DNA of 64,000 nt. It comes from Sphaerolaimus hirsutus. Its lineage: Eukaryota > Nematoda > Chromadorea > Monhysterida > Sphaerolaimidae. A program made the position numbers and the translations under genes. The stretch lies in the NCBI GenBank assembly GCA_964036195.1, contig OZ038452.1, positions 3,782,001 through 3,846,000 of the forward strand, read 5' to 3'. Below, piece after piece: positions 30,801 to 42,800 of the stretch. The first letter of the stretch is position 1. Every line of letters begins with the position of its first letter. Under the pieces are notes generated by a model that did no database searches, had not been told where the DNA came from, and saw only the letters and a list, made by a program, of their open reading frames with translations.

Positions 30801-33800
30801 TACTTGGCGCTGCCGTACGCGCACGAGATCTCTGAGCGACGGCGGGACGGGTGCTTTGCACGGACGGTTTCGAGTTATGTTCAGTACAAAAGTATTGCAT
30901 ACGGCGCATGGCGTGGGTAAACGGGGGTGCAACAGACGCCATTGTGCGGCTTAGGCAGATTAACGTTATTTAAATAAATAAAATTAAAAATATTAGTTAT
31001 TTGATGAGTTGTGTGTGATAATCTCGTCTGTTGCACACCCATTGACTCACGCCACGCACTGTATGCAATACTTTTGTACTGAACATAACTCCACTTAACC
31101 GTTTGCACCCAGGCGCATCGTTCCCGTTTAGGACAATAACATATGTAGTTTCAAGATTAAAATAGATTACCACTTACCTATGCCTCGTTGCCCGCTCTCG
31201 AAAAATTCTACCTGTTAAACTAGTGAGGAAAAAATACCCCCCCCCCCCCCTTCGAATAATCCCCCCCTGTTGGCATATGATAATTTTTTGTGCCCAATTT
31301 GAACAAAAATGACACGTTATTTTGTTAATGAAAAATAATTTGTAAAATTAGTTGTTAGAAACATGCTTGAAACTTTTTACGAAATAAAAATTTCCCCTTT
31401 GAATAGTTCCCCCTCAAAAATGTGAGAAGAAATAATAATTACCCAGGGGAATTATTCAAGCAAATACGGTATTTGTAAATGGGTACTTCCATCAAACAAG
31501 AATACCAGGCGCCATTTTCGCCCCTCTAAAAACATCATTGACATTGAAAGTTGGTAATTCCCGTGAAAAGTGCGAAACGTTTCAAGTGCATTTTGAGATT
31601 CCAAACTTAATGTGAAATACGTCATTTGAATAGATAAGGAATTGGTTCCAGTAAGAACACAATTTCAGCGCAGAATCGATGACTTACACTCTACAATCTT
31701 GATTCGGTCATATTTTATTAACATAAGTAGTGGGTCAAAAAAGCACATGCACTACAGTAACAGCTACTGTTACAGGGGCTAATGGCACAGCAGGGGGGGT
31801 ATTTACTGGCCCCTGACCTGCACTGGGGGTAGCATTTGAGAAGGGTACCTGGGGTTCGGGTCATTACAAAACGTCCTTTCCACTGATCGAACCCATTCAT
31901 GTTTTTCCAAATTTAGATGGGTGATTACATTGATTTAAAAAAATTCATACGGCAACCCGAGACCACCCACGCACCCCCCAAAAAGGGCACCCCACTTCAA
32001 ATCCAACCCTACAACAAAACCTAATCTCACCGTGTTCATCCGGCCGTTCGCCCTGGGCGTACTGATAGAAAGTCCACGAGATGAGACACTGCAGCACCAG
32101 CCAGCAACCAGTGACGGCCGCCACGCCCGCGTCCAAAACGGGGGGTGCCTTGGCGCGCACCACACGACCCCCCGGGGACCCCCTGGGGGGTGACTCGGAA
32201 CTGGAGTGGCGACGAAGAAGCGGGTGCTTGGGGTCCGCAGAGGGAGATAGCTTGGCCATGACTATAGTTTAGAGTGAGTTGATTGGATGGAGGGATGTCT
32301 AGAGGGACGGCAGAGTTGCGCGGTGGTTTTTAGTTGCCTGCGGGCGTTGATTAAAATGGCTGGTGAGAGGGGGTCTCCAAGGGGTATCCACGTTGAGCAT
32401 TGAATATCGGCTATTGTCTATTTTTAATTTTTAGTGATCTTCCCAGCTCCCAAAATTTTGACAAAATCAACTTTGAGACCATACCGAAGTCACAGCCTAT
32501 GTGAACATACGCATGTTGCAACTTGGAGACCCCTTGTGCTATTTATCATGCTGTTACGGCACTAGTATTTTGTGCATTAATACCCACGTCAAATAGAAAA
32601 CGGCAAAATGTCAACTGGCACATTTCAGGCAATTTTTAATTATATGCCAATAAATTTTTAAATTCTATGCCAAGTATTCGTGTCCAGGACGTTTTATTTT
32701 TGAAGTTTTGATGTATTTGTCAGTGACTTGGCCTGAAATTTGTCACTTGGGCAAATAGGGCTGGCAAATACCAGATTCTCACGTTGATGACCAGAAATCA
32801 GGGGTCTTCTAAATTTCGACCCTCCGGGGGGTTTGATAGATAGCAAATCGGTCCTCCGGGGGGACGGATAGCTAAAAGATGTTCTGGGGGATTTGGGGGT
32901 TTGGGGGGGTCGCGGGGGTTCAATTTGCCGTATTTGCTTGAATAATCCCCCTGGGGGTTATTATTTCGCCGGACTTTTTTCAGGGGGAACTATTCGACGG
33001 GGGGAATTATTCGAGGGGGGAATTATTCGACGGGGGGAATTATTCGAGGGGGGATCATTCTTTCGTCAAAATGTTCGAGCATCTTTCTATCAAGTCATTT
33101 CACGAAATATGCATTTTTAACAGAAAAACGCGCCATTTTTGTTAAAATTTGGCACTACTAATTGATGAAATATCTTTAAGGGGGATTATTCGGGGGGGAA
33201 TTATTATTTCCTCACTCGTGTTACACGGGGGATTATTCGAGAGGGGAATTATTATTTCCTCACTCGTGTTACAGGGGGATTATTCGAGGGGGAATTATTC
33301 AAGGGGGAACTATTCAAGCAAATACAGTATGAGCATAGAAGGAAGAAAAGGGAGAAAAATTTTGCCTCCGGGATGAATAGATAGCGGAGCGGCCTAGATA
33401 GATACACTTGTCACTTCAGGTGGCAGTCCCTCACCCTGTAAAGTGTCATGTCAATTGTCAAATATTATGGGCGTTTGTTCATCGTTCATTCAACTTAGAA
33501 TTCAACTTCAACTTTCAACTTTCAACTAGTGACGTTTTCCGGGCTATTATGCACGATGAACAAAGTAAGGTGTGTGCAGATCGTTTGCTCTAGAATGGCT
33601 CATGAGCAAGATAGAAAATAAATGTTTTGTAAGAGTGTTTTCAGAACTCATGTGCATCAATCGAATGCCTATTTACTGTCAACTGCCCCGACAAATGTTA
33701 AGTGTCGAATATCACTCAGTACACCAACAAAACAACACAACAAAATCCCCCCTCTTTGTTTCGATTGACATTTCACATAACAGTTGACACTTGACAGTCT

Positions 33801-33950
33801 GCATGACCCCCCCCCCCAAAAAAAAACAAAAAACCAACCCTCATCAGCGGACACCAAAGGAGTGGCGCATCGGGCGGCCCTGACGCCTGGCACCCCGCCA
33901 AAAGGGCCATTGTTCTTGGCCGCCTCGCTGAGCTGGTTGAAGGTGGGCAT
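27830..33950 (-). CDS. SLC25A3: Mitochondrial phosphate carrier (SLC25A3), complete
   Basis: Inner-membrane carrier importing phosphate with H+ for ATP synthesis. Exons on the minus strand: 33950-33839, 30831-30710, 30439-30260, 29603-29389, 29059-28948, 28757-28619, 28002-27830; 350 residues. Three carrier repeats carry [20 protein letters not shown] and HPADTVVSV, plus [37 protein letters not shown] and [20 protein letters not shown], almost identical to vertebrate SLC25A3. Phases agree throughout. The first exon ([20 protein letters not shown]...) is a plausible targeting presequence; its phase-1 donor joins E-ISCAYGS. A second minus-strand exon (32259-32031, ATG start, one hydrophobic segment) also ends in phase 1 and could be an alternative first exon or, from a TATAG acceptor, a 231-bp cassette. 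Intron 5 (28758-28947) is an introner with GT...TG ends; retaining it would truncate the protein. Confidence 0.93.
28030..28287. mobile_element. CCGTATTT-family MITE in SLC25A3 intron 6
   Basis: Left end AGCGTATTTCCTCGAATTACC, right end TATTTCGAGGAAATACGGTA. The core (ACCACCATTTATAAGTTTTTACAG) is also found at 50910-51160 and, diverged, in 23435-23680, marking a subfamily. Confidence 0.7.
28758..28947. mobile_element. SLC25A3: Introner F: hairpin MITE forming SLC25A3 intron 5 with GT...TG ends
   Basis: Read on the gene's strand it starts GTGCCAGTCCCAGACCCTGT and ends CAGGGTCTGGGACTGCCCCCTG (written here in part), with CTG directly before it and CTG as its last three bases. The 190 bp form one long hairpin (ACATTTTACAGGGCATTTTA arms, GGTAAACGTTTGCC tip). 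The flanking codons encode KPEQL and VVTFVAGY, contiguous in other animals, so the excised segment is fixed to within the CTGGT overlap. No position in that overlap gives GT-AG. Confidence 0.85.
29877..29995. mobile_element. Introner-family MITE within SLC25A3 intron 3
   Basis: AATTGCCAATCCCAGACCCTG at the left, AAATGTCAAG...CATTTAACATTTTGAAGG arms, right end degraded (GGCAGTC). Lies well inside a normal intron with canonical borders. Confidence 0.55.
30870..31105. mobile_element. Inverted-repeat element in SLC25A3 intron 1
   Basis: TTATGTTCAGTACAAAAGTATTGCATAC at 30874 is repeated inverted as GTATGCAATACTTTTGTACTGAACATAA near 31062 (each read in part), and GGGTGCAACAGACG pairs with CGTCTGTTGCACACC. 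The 235-bp unit has an AT-rich core. It starts about 40 bp upstream of the 30831 acceptor. Confidence 0.7.
31193..31472. mobile_element. CCGTATTT-family MITE in SLC25A3 intron 1
   Basis: CCCCCCTTCGAATAATCCCCCC arms at the left, right end TTATTCAAGCAAATACGGTA, and a TTGAACAAAAATGACACG core shared with 4720-4790 and 33085-33160. The left terminus is degraded. Confidence 0.6.
32031..32259 (-). CDS. Alternative first or cassette exon, SLC25A3 locus
   Basis: Open from an ATG at 32259: [20 protein letters not shown], a basic Pro/Ser-rich stretch, then a hydrophobic segment ([20 protein letters not shown]) and GERPDEH before a GTGAGA donor in phase 1. Codon third positions are C/G-rich as in real exons. 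The phase lets it splice to the 30831 exon (E-ISCAYGS). A hydrophobic segment is unusual in a phosphate-carrier presequence, so it might instead belong to an overlapping gene whose other exons I cannot see. Confidence 0.5.
32929..33331. mobile_element. CCGTATTT-family MITE, G-rich copy
   Basis: Left end GCCGTATTTGCTTGAATAATC, right end TTCAAGCAAATACAGTA. Arms are repeated GGGGGGAATTATTCGA blocks; the core TTCGTCAAAATGTTCGAGCA is shared with 13290 and 17795. Confidence 0.7.
33418..33810. mobile_element. Degraded introner-family element in SLC25A3 intron
   Basis: CAGGTGGCAGTCCCTCACCCTGTAAAGTG marks a left end (shown in part), with CAG before GTGGCAG. The right end is weak (GTTGACACTTGACAGTCTGCATGA). 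A 300-bp unrelated core intervenes. Confidence 0.45.
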
Positions 33951-33999
33951 GTTGTCGGGCTGGGGCGGGTAGGGTGGAGATTGAGCGAGCGGCTTGGAT

Positions 34000-34650
34000 T
34001 ATTGAAGTGCGCGCGGCTGGGTCACCCTGGGGTTGGGGTTGGTTTTGAGAAGATTGAAGTTCTGATTTGGGGTTGTGATTTGAGGGAGGTGGAAATATTT
34101 GCGATGGATCGACTTCAAAGGTGTGAGCGACGCAAACTACAATATTCTACGGATACGGATACACGGAAGTCAAGGATCATTTGCCAGCGCGATTATCCGG
34201 GCTTGGCTGAGCGAGTACTGATTTGGATATTTGGCTGTTTGCCATACGCAATTGGATACCAGATAGATTTCGCAATATATTGTTCAAAAAAAAATGAGAC
34301 AAACTTTCACCTCCAAACTTCAGCTGATAAAAAATGCACATGGAGACCCCAGCAAGGGACCAAACGGGAATCACCATAAACAAATTTTAATTTTAACGTT
34401 TTAGGCTGTCAGTACATTCATTGATCGCACACGGCTAAATGCATAAGCGAAGCGAATGGAATGATAATGTTTACCACATGCAGCCAGATCAAATAAACAT
34501 CTAACACATTCCATTTTGAACAGTTTCAGATTTACACTACGACTGTCCCAAAAATACAGTAGTCTAGCAAATATAATTCTCGATAAAATCTACAATGGAA
34601 CTGGGTCTGTCACAGAATTAAACGCTATAGAGATTCAATGTAAAAATATT
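34000..34650. other. 5' flank of SLC25A3, no recognised gene
   Basis: Contains the presumed upstream region of the SLC25A3 first coding exon; a CT-rich acceptor ends at 33960, so a non-coding 5' exon may lie here. A plus-strand open frame (33981-34379) has no family features. Confidence 0.35.
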
Positions 34651-35910
34651 TAAACTGGTGGCAAATATAAATGGGAAATCAGGTACCTCATTTTTCATAA
34701 CTATCTCACAGGGTTACGTGCAGCCCAATATGACTACCATTTGATGTGGGGCTGCCCACAACATTTGCCTACATATATGCCAAGTGGCACCCCCTAGCAC
34801 CCCCCTGTTCTGCTGCTACAGATTGATGAATGTTTTTTCCAATTTTCTTCCCGGCAAATATAAATGGGAATTTTCAAAAAACACACAAAATACAGCTGCA
34901 GTAAAGTGCACAGCCGATGTTTTTGTGTGCTGCCAACACAAGCAATGAATGCACTTGTGTTGGGTCCTTTTCAAATAAAAGTTACTTATAGCTTTCCCAC
35001 AGCCATATTTTGACTGCTGGTAAGTTGGGAGTATAATTTGGCCCCTGGTCCACTCACACCCACAAAACTTGCCCCCAACAAGCAGGCATGGACCACAAAA
35101 ACATTACAACAATGATTTTAAACTTTGCGATTATCAAAATTGTAGTTGTGATTGAAAAACTGTGATTTTCAATTTTCTGGGCATGACCTCTCCATTTGTT
35201 TATCCCAGTCACACTAGATACAGGGCACATTGCCCATTGGCCCCTATAGGTTTTTATCAAATAATTAGTGTCCACATTGGATGGGCACAAGTATTTTGTA
35301 ATTTGTCTGTATTTTGTAATTTTGTAAACACGCTGTCAGGCGAGTGCCCCCTCTACGCAGGGCCATTTTTATCACTGGCTATAAAAAATACTTGAATGCA
35401 AAAATGGAGCCCAGGAGCAGCCATATGTTGCCCCTGACACCAAACAAGCCAATTCTGGCCTCCACGCGCTCCATGAATAGCTTGGGATAGTGGATTGTTC
35501 ACTTTTTCAAACCTATGTTTTTCTCCAAAAAAAAATTCATGTTTGATCAACAACGCCACCATTGTGTGGGGCTTCCGAGGTTTCTGACTGGGTAGAAAAG
35601 TTGCACATGATTACAATCTACCAATGTCAAAAAAACTTTTTGGTCTCATATGTCCAGACAAAAAATTTATCAATAATTTTTGTTTCATCAGGAACAAAAA
35701 TTTGTATGGAAGTTCCATTTATATTTGCCAGAAAAAAAACATGAAAAAAAAATTTTCTGCATCAAGGGTGGCCTGAGGGGGGTGTCCCCTAGGGTATATA
35801 TAGTAAATACTTGGGCGCACCCTCACACAAGATGAAAGCCTAACAGCTTGCATGTGGGATTTGTAAAATACAATTACGTGATTTTCCCATTTATATTTTC
35901 CACCAGTTTA
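34651..35910. mobile_element. 1.26-kb inverted-repeat element with GGCAAATATAAATGGGAA ends
   Basis: Ends TAAACTGGTGGCAAATATAAAT and ATTTATATTTTCCACCAGTTTA (overlapping motif given in part). The GGCAAATATAAATGGGAA motif also recurs internally at about 34855. No protein-like open frame. Lies between the two SLC25 genes. Confidence 0.65.
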
Positions 35911-36647
35911 CATATTTTATACATTTACACGGTTTTTATGGAAATAAACATGAAAATGAGCTTTCAATGGGCTCAATCCTATTAATTCTGCATCAGAACA
36001 AACATTGAATTGAAAACTAAACAGGCAACAAAGCACACTGAACCACGCTGGAGCACATCTAAAAATCACTAGAGAATATATTATCACAGTTAATAAATAT
36101 TTACTTGGAGTGCTAACGAAGATCATGTCATGGAACTTGGGTAACACTATGCCCGTATAACACTCTAAGGCACTGCATTCTATGGCATGTTCCTAAAAAA
36201 GCTAACATAATTGAGTGGATTTAGGGTTGGAGAAACTCTGCTCTCTAAAAAATGAAATTTCTAGAATTCTAAAATTATTAGAATTAGAAATCTTATTTCT
36301 AGTGTAATGCTGCACAAAAACAAAGCCGAGCCGTACTACAAATCTCACGTGCAGTTTTCCGAAAACAAATAATTTAATTCATCAAAAAATCGTGAAAAAT
36401 AGTGAGCTACTCTATTTGATTGTTTGTATACCTGAATACATGAACACAAGGTAGGATGCCCAGAGAAGAAATTCAAAATCACCCATTTCGGAAAATGTAA
36501 CAGAAACCGAAGCCATGTGTCAAGGTAAAAATTATAGAAACATTTCATATTTGATCAGCGACGCGACCACGGAATTTGACACAGATTAATAAAACTATCA
36601 TCGGTTTATTTGATTTGATGAAGCAGGCAATTATATTTTCAACCCAG

Positions 36648-36829
36648 GGCCGGGCCCAGTTCCATTTTGGGACAAATAGAAATACATTAAAAAAATTACA
36701 AAGATTTGAAAAGCAACTAAAAATGCACATTCATAAACAGCATCCATTTCCAGACATTTTGAAATCTTTCTTTTTTTTGAAAATCGCTGTTTCAAAAACA
36801 ACGATTCTTCCCAAATTGGAACTGGGCCC
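36648..36829. mobile_element. CWG-flanked MITE downstream of SLC25A21
   Basis: GGCCGGGCCCAGTTCCATTTT at the left and CAAATTGGAACTGGGCC at the right, flanked by CAG on both sides (36645-36647 and 36830-36832). Termini and 3-bp duplication match the palindromic CWG class, with different arms. Confidence 0.65.
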
Positions 36830-36893
36830 CAGGCTAATTAAGTGAAGCGTTTTCAGCAGCAGTAGCATGTGGCCTTCGTTCGCAGCAGCTGGC

Positions 36894-39800
36894 TCACAGA
36901 CGCGCCTGGAGGAAGTCGAACACGTGCTCGTACACCATGAGCATGATGGCGCCGCCGGGGCCCAGCCGCATCACCTTGGGCACCAGGCCCTTGTACAGCG
37001 CAGAGAAACTGCGCAGTGGAGAGGGGGTGGGCGCATGATTAGGGTTGGAAAGAAAACGTTTTTTTAACGCCATGTTTTTTTTTCAAAATAACGTTTTTTT
37101 ATTTTAAACGTTTTTCATATTAAAAAAAACGTTTTTTCAAAGGCTCCCAGATATGGCCTTGTGTCAACATACCGTATATCCTCGAATAAGTCCCCCGGGG
37201 AGTTATTTTTTCATCAGTGTTTTTGAGGGGGGAGTTATTCAAGGGTGGGGAGTTATTCAAGGGAGGGAGTTATTTTTTCCTCATAACTTTCAGGAAAACT
37301 GGCAGGTAGGTAGGTGTGTATACACTGCATAAAATACACACTGTGTATCTGCTTTCCCTGCTGTAAGCTAACTTTCTTGTGTATTTTTGTCTCACACACT
37401 GTACTGCATTCGCTTTACGTTGTTTCACTTGTTGCACCATCTTCTCCACTCATCACAGAGGGGGGACATATTCAAGGGTGGGGAGTAAATCAAGGGGGAG
37501 TTATTTTTTCGTCAGCGTTTTTGAGGGGGGAGTTATTCGAGAGTGGGGAGTTATTCAGGGGGGGGTCTTATTCAAGGATATACGGTATATACGTATATCA
37601 GACAAGTGGCTATACTCTGTGATGTTATATATGACCATATAACGGCTGTGGAGCCATGGGATAGCATTATAAGTGGTGATTTGCGTCTAAAATGTTCACT
37701 TTTCATCGACATGTTCGTATATCGCTTTATAGTCAAATGTTCGTGACTTCAAGTGAAGTTTGGCACGGAATAGTGATCAAACAAGGTTATAAAAGGAGGT
37801 TGTTACTTTGGGAGTGATGTTACCCACTGTGGAGGTACATGGAAGCACATTACCTGAATATTATTTACTACAGCAACATATGACGGCTTATTTACCCATG
37901 GTAGCACATAAACACCTTCCCGGACAAGTTCACCACCCATTTTTTTATTTCACTTCGGAAGCTATATCTCTGGCTATGGTGGGGTTATAGAGCTGAAAGT
38001 TTGTGAATATATAGTTATAACATTCCTTTACTCTGCATCAATGGGGGGAAGCATGGTGACTCACTACAGGGTGGGTCGCCCTAAATGCAACAATTTTTGT
38101 TGGCTTTTTCAGTGTCCCAAACAAGTTCACCACCCACTTGATTAGCTGCTATTCGAGGGTTGTATCTCCAGCTGTGAGGCCGGTATAAAGCTGAAATTTG
38201 GGGGATGTCTCGCCAACAACCCCCTTACAATACACCAGTGTGGCTGCCTACCAGTGACCCACTACAGTATGCGTTGCTGCATGTACAGTTGTTCATTTTT
38301 TTTTAAGCAACCCAAATGTCCCAAACAAGTTTGCCACCCAACTGCATTATAAAAAAAGTTGTGAGAACATACCTGATAAAAAATTGAGTCAAATTTGAGC
38401 CCTAGTTCTGCTCATTAAAATTTTTTCAGTAGGGCACCCACCCCGTCCCACAAACAGCAGACCGAAATTTTAACTTTAAACCAATTTTTTGTTTCACACT
38501 TAAAAAGTTGGTTTACAAAGTTAACTAGGGAATGGTCCAAGGTTCAAAGTTACGTAAACAACATGACCTCTAAAATGCCTGCGTAAGGAAAATTTTTTGG
38601 GGTGAATATTATGATGTCATAATCACAACATCACAGGAACAAATTTTGACAATATTTTCACTTTTCCATTCACCCCAAATAAATTTGCTTATGCAGGCAT
38701 TTTAGAGGTTATGTTGTTTACATAACTTTGAACCTTAGACCCTCCCCTAGTGAACTTTGTAAACCAACTTTTTAAGTGTGAAACAAAAAATTGGTTTAAA
38801 GTGAAATTTTCAGTCTGCTGTTTGTTAGGATGGGGTGGGTGCCCCACTGAAAAAATTTTTGTGAGCATAACTAGGGTTCGAATCTGATACAATTTTATAT
38901 CAGGCTAGTTCTCACAACATTTTTTATAATGCAGTTGGCTGGCGAGCTTGTTTGGGAGACTTGGGTTGTTTAAAAAAATGTACAACTTCATATGCGGCGA
39001 CCGATGCGGTTGTGGGTCGTCGGCAGGCACCCACTGGTGTATTGTGAGAGGGGGTTCTTTGCAAGACATCCCCCAAATTTCAGCTCTCTATCGCCCTCAC
39101 AGCTGGAAATATGGCCCTCGAAGTGTAGCTAATCAAGTGGGTGGTGAACTTGTTTGGGACACCGAATAAGCCACAAAAAAATGTTTGGATATAGGGCGAC
39201 CCACCCTCTAGTGAGTCGCCGCACCTTCCCTCATTGATACGTAGTAGCGGGGTGTTAGGACTGTAAACCCACCAAATATTAGCTTTATAACACTGCCATA
39301 GCCAGAGATATAGCATCTGAAGTGAAATAAAAAATGGGTGGTGAACTTGTCCGGGAAGGTGTTTAGAAATGGAAGCTTTCACACTAAAAATGCCACAAAA
39401 CCAATGAAAACAACCACCAATGTCAATTTGTGTGTGAAATTACGCGCTTGCGGGCAAAAATTTTGCTAAATACCTTGTGCTTAGTACTAAAAATTTCGGC
39501 CAATGTTTTTTTAAACGTTTCGGACATCGTGTTTTTTAATATAAAAAAAACGTTTTTTAACGTTTAAAAAAACATCGGCCAACCTTTTTTTGAGGGGGGA
39601 ATTATTTAAGACAGGGAATTATTATTTTGTCAAAACTTGCAAATATTTTTTACCCATTTCATGAAATAAAATCACTTTATTAACGAAACAACATGCCATT
39701 TTTGTTCGAATTACAAACAAAAATTATCATATGGCTACAGGGGAAACATTTTCTCCTCACTTGTCTAACAGGGGGGGGGGGGTTCAAGATTGGGAATTAT

Positions 39801-42800
39801 TCGAGGTGGGGTGATTCCAGCAACACTTTCTCAACACTTTCAGCAACAAAAAAACAGACCCCTCATTGCGGTAGACGAGCGCCATGGACTGGAAACACCC
39901 GTGGTATATCCGCCCGGATGCAGGTTGCCTCCCCTGCGAACATTTTGTGGTGATTATTTGGAAACATGTATCAATTGTATCAATTTTGTATGTATTGTAT
40001 CAATTTTTCACATAAAATGATGAGTATAGACGAAAATTCAAGCCATATAAGTGATACTGTACGTAATGTCTTTTGTGGTCACATAATCACTGTAGCGTCG
40101 CGGAGAAGCATGGAATTGAGTGACCTCCAAGTTTCATAAAAAAATGTTAAACACGAAAAAATAGCCGCAATCGTCACCGACCTGTATGCGACTTTTGGCC
40201 ACGTCGAAGGGAATGTTGGCGACGGAGGCGAGCGTGCCGGCGACGAAGCCCAGCGCGAAGCGGAAAGCGAACCGGTCGCGCAAGTCCTGCCCAAATTGGA
40301 CAATTTGGAATAATTAAAAAATCTGATATTTTTTGTTGATTGGGGGTTGGAAATAGTGGACTTGATTATTTGACCGAAAATTAAACAAAATGCGCTGTAA
40401 ATGTAACACCAGGAGCGCAGCGGAAGGGCACAGCGCCACCTCGCCCAAGGCAGTATGGCAATGTGCAGTGACTGGCATTGAAAACGGGCAATTTTGAGAA
40501 GACAATTCCAGAAAATCCCTCCAAAAAAATGCGATTAAGATTTTTGGCAAAAACATCAAAATATAAATGAATACAACATTTTTACATTTTCTGGCATTTT
40601 TGCTCAGGCAAATTTCTTGCATTTCTGGCAAATCTCAGAATATATCAACAACAAAAAAAAACAATAATAAAATCTCTGTACCGGAAGAAAAACAAAAACA
40701 AAAAACAACAAAAAATTTATGTTTTCTTATATTTTTAAACAAAATTAAAAAACACCCTTCCCAACTCCCACCCGGACGAACCTGGGGCGCCCTGGTCCTG
40801 ACCGAGTGGTACAACCCAAAATAGATGCAGTTCCACACGCCGTGCCTGCCCAACGTGGCGGTGAGGCCGCGGAACATGCCGCCGGTGCCGAGGCCGCGCT
40901 TACGGATGATCTCGCGCGCCACGCTCCACGTGGATCGTTGCTGCGATGCGCGGCGAGATTGGGTGGGCAGGGCCCGTTGCGTGGTAAAAAATTTTCCAGC
41001 ATGGCGGCACGGGCGACAGGTGAACAGAGTTGTTAAAAGTACTGAACTTTTTTCAAAGTAAACGTGAACGTAAAGTATTTTATTTTTACGCAACCCTGAG
41101 TACAGAAAACGTAAAGTATTTTTGAATACTTTTATACTATGCGTAAAACGAGAGTAAAATACTTCTTTCAGAGAAAACGTAAAACTGAGTATTTTTCTCA
41201 CAGAAAACGTAAAAATCAGAAATTTTGTCAATTTTTACTGTAGAATACATTAAATATCTGTTTTGTTCTCCCGCTAACTATTTCTTAGGAAAATGTCCTA
41301 TTTTTGTCACGTTCTGTCTGTCAAAATGTCACTTTCTATGTCCCACTTCAATACGTTTTCAGTACTCGCGTACTTTCAAAAAGTACGCGAGTAAGTGCGT
41401 ACCGGTATTGTTTTCGGGAGGAAACGTAAACGTATTTACGCAGTACTCGAGTATCCGTATTTATCGAGTAAACGTAAATACGTTTTAACAACTATGCAGG
41501 TGAACACCGGTGGACATCGTTACCTATTGGACATCTCAGCTCTTTGCACAAGGGGGGGTTGAACTGATGGGGTATCAAAAAAAATTTACGAAAAACGGAA
41601 ACAGGAACGGGAAAACTTTTCACTTGCCGGAAAAAGGAAAGTTGACACCCTGGAGAATAGGAATTAGGTAACTTTTGTAGAGACAACCAAATTTACCAGA
41701 GTTGTAGTTCCACTTCGTCGGGTTGGAACCGCAATATTGCATGCTAGGCAAGATTACGTGAAACCAAGGACGTATCCAGGGGGGGGGGCGGGGGGGGGCT
41801 GCAGCCCCCCCCCTTCCCGGGGTGAGACCTAAAAAGTACCGGAAAATGCAACTTTTCCTGTATATTTTTCGATGTTTCTGAAAAATTTTGCGCGCAAGCG
41901 CGCAATTTCTTCCCCAAGCATTGTATTCTCAGCGGATCAGCCACTTTAAACCAAAATCCTTGGAAATGAACACATTTTTGCGAATTTCGCCGTATATGTA
42001 TGCATTTTTACATACATATAAGGCGGTTCCTGGCGCTGGCGCCAACGCCAATAGCGCCATGGCGTGGCGCCTTTGTATGGCGCTAGCACCAAAACGCTTT
42101 TCCGTCCCTTTATAAGGAAAAATTTTATGGGGGGGGGGGCTGAGCCCCCCCCCCCCGTTCGCCGGCTCCCGTAAACAAGCAGCCCCCCCCCCCCGCTCAA
42201 AAATCCTGGATACGTCCCTGCGTGAAACCTAATACACGAAAAAGGTGGCACGCACCTCCGACAGTAGGACATTGCGCTCAGTCTGCAGCCGCACCTTGAC
42301 CACTTCGAAGGGGCAAATGACCACGCCCTCGGTGAACCCGCTCAGCAGCCCCGCCAGCGAGAATGTCTGCGCCAGCCACTGGTCAATGCACTTTGTTTGT
42401 CACTTGAGGCCCACACACGCTAGTTGACATCGACAACAAATGTCAACTGGTGCCGATCCCGATTCAAAGCTGACTGACGAGTGGACGAGCGACGTTCAAA
42501 CGCAATCTTTGAATTAGGAACGGAACCAGTTGACATTTGGTGTCGATGTCAACTAGCGTGTGTGGGGCCTTTGAATGTTGTTAGAAACTTTAATTTTGCA
42601 CTTTAAAGTGCTACTTTTGGGTTGAAGCGTTTTATTTACCCATGCAGATTGTCATACATGTCGTTGTCTTTGTAAACGCACCAAGGGTAGGCTAATATCC
42701 GGGTGCGAACACATCCGCTTGTACTGCTCGAAGGTGAAAAACTGCAAGAAAAAATATGCAATATTAAAATCAAAAACTTTTAACTAAAAGTTTGTCAAGA

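Larger units (their letters stand above)
37037..39586. mobile_element. Composite nest: AGGGTTGG element carrying two inserted elements
   Basis: Outer element ends are AGGGTTGGAAAGAAAACG and CATCGGCCAACCTT; the interior is a sibling of 19683-20555. Inserted in it are a CCGTATAT-type MITE (37171-37589) and a 1.46-kb element at about 37909-39365. The whole nest fills the last intron of SLC25A21. Confidence 0.7.

Noticed and set aside
33981-34379. 132-residue plus-strand open frame upstream of SLC25A3
   Set aside because: No family motif, AT-rich codon use unlike the window's exons, and it overlaps the likely 5' region of a minus-strand gene.
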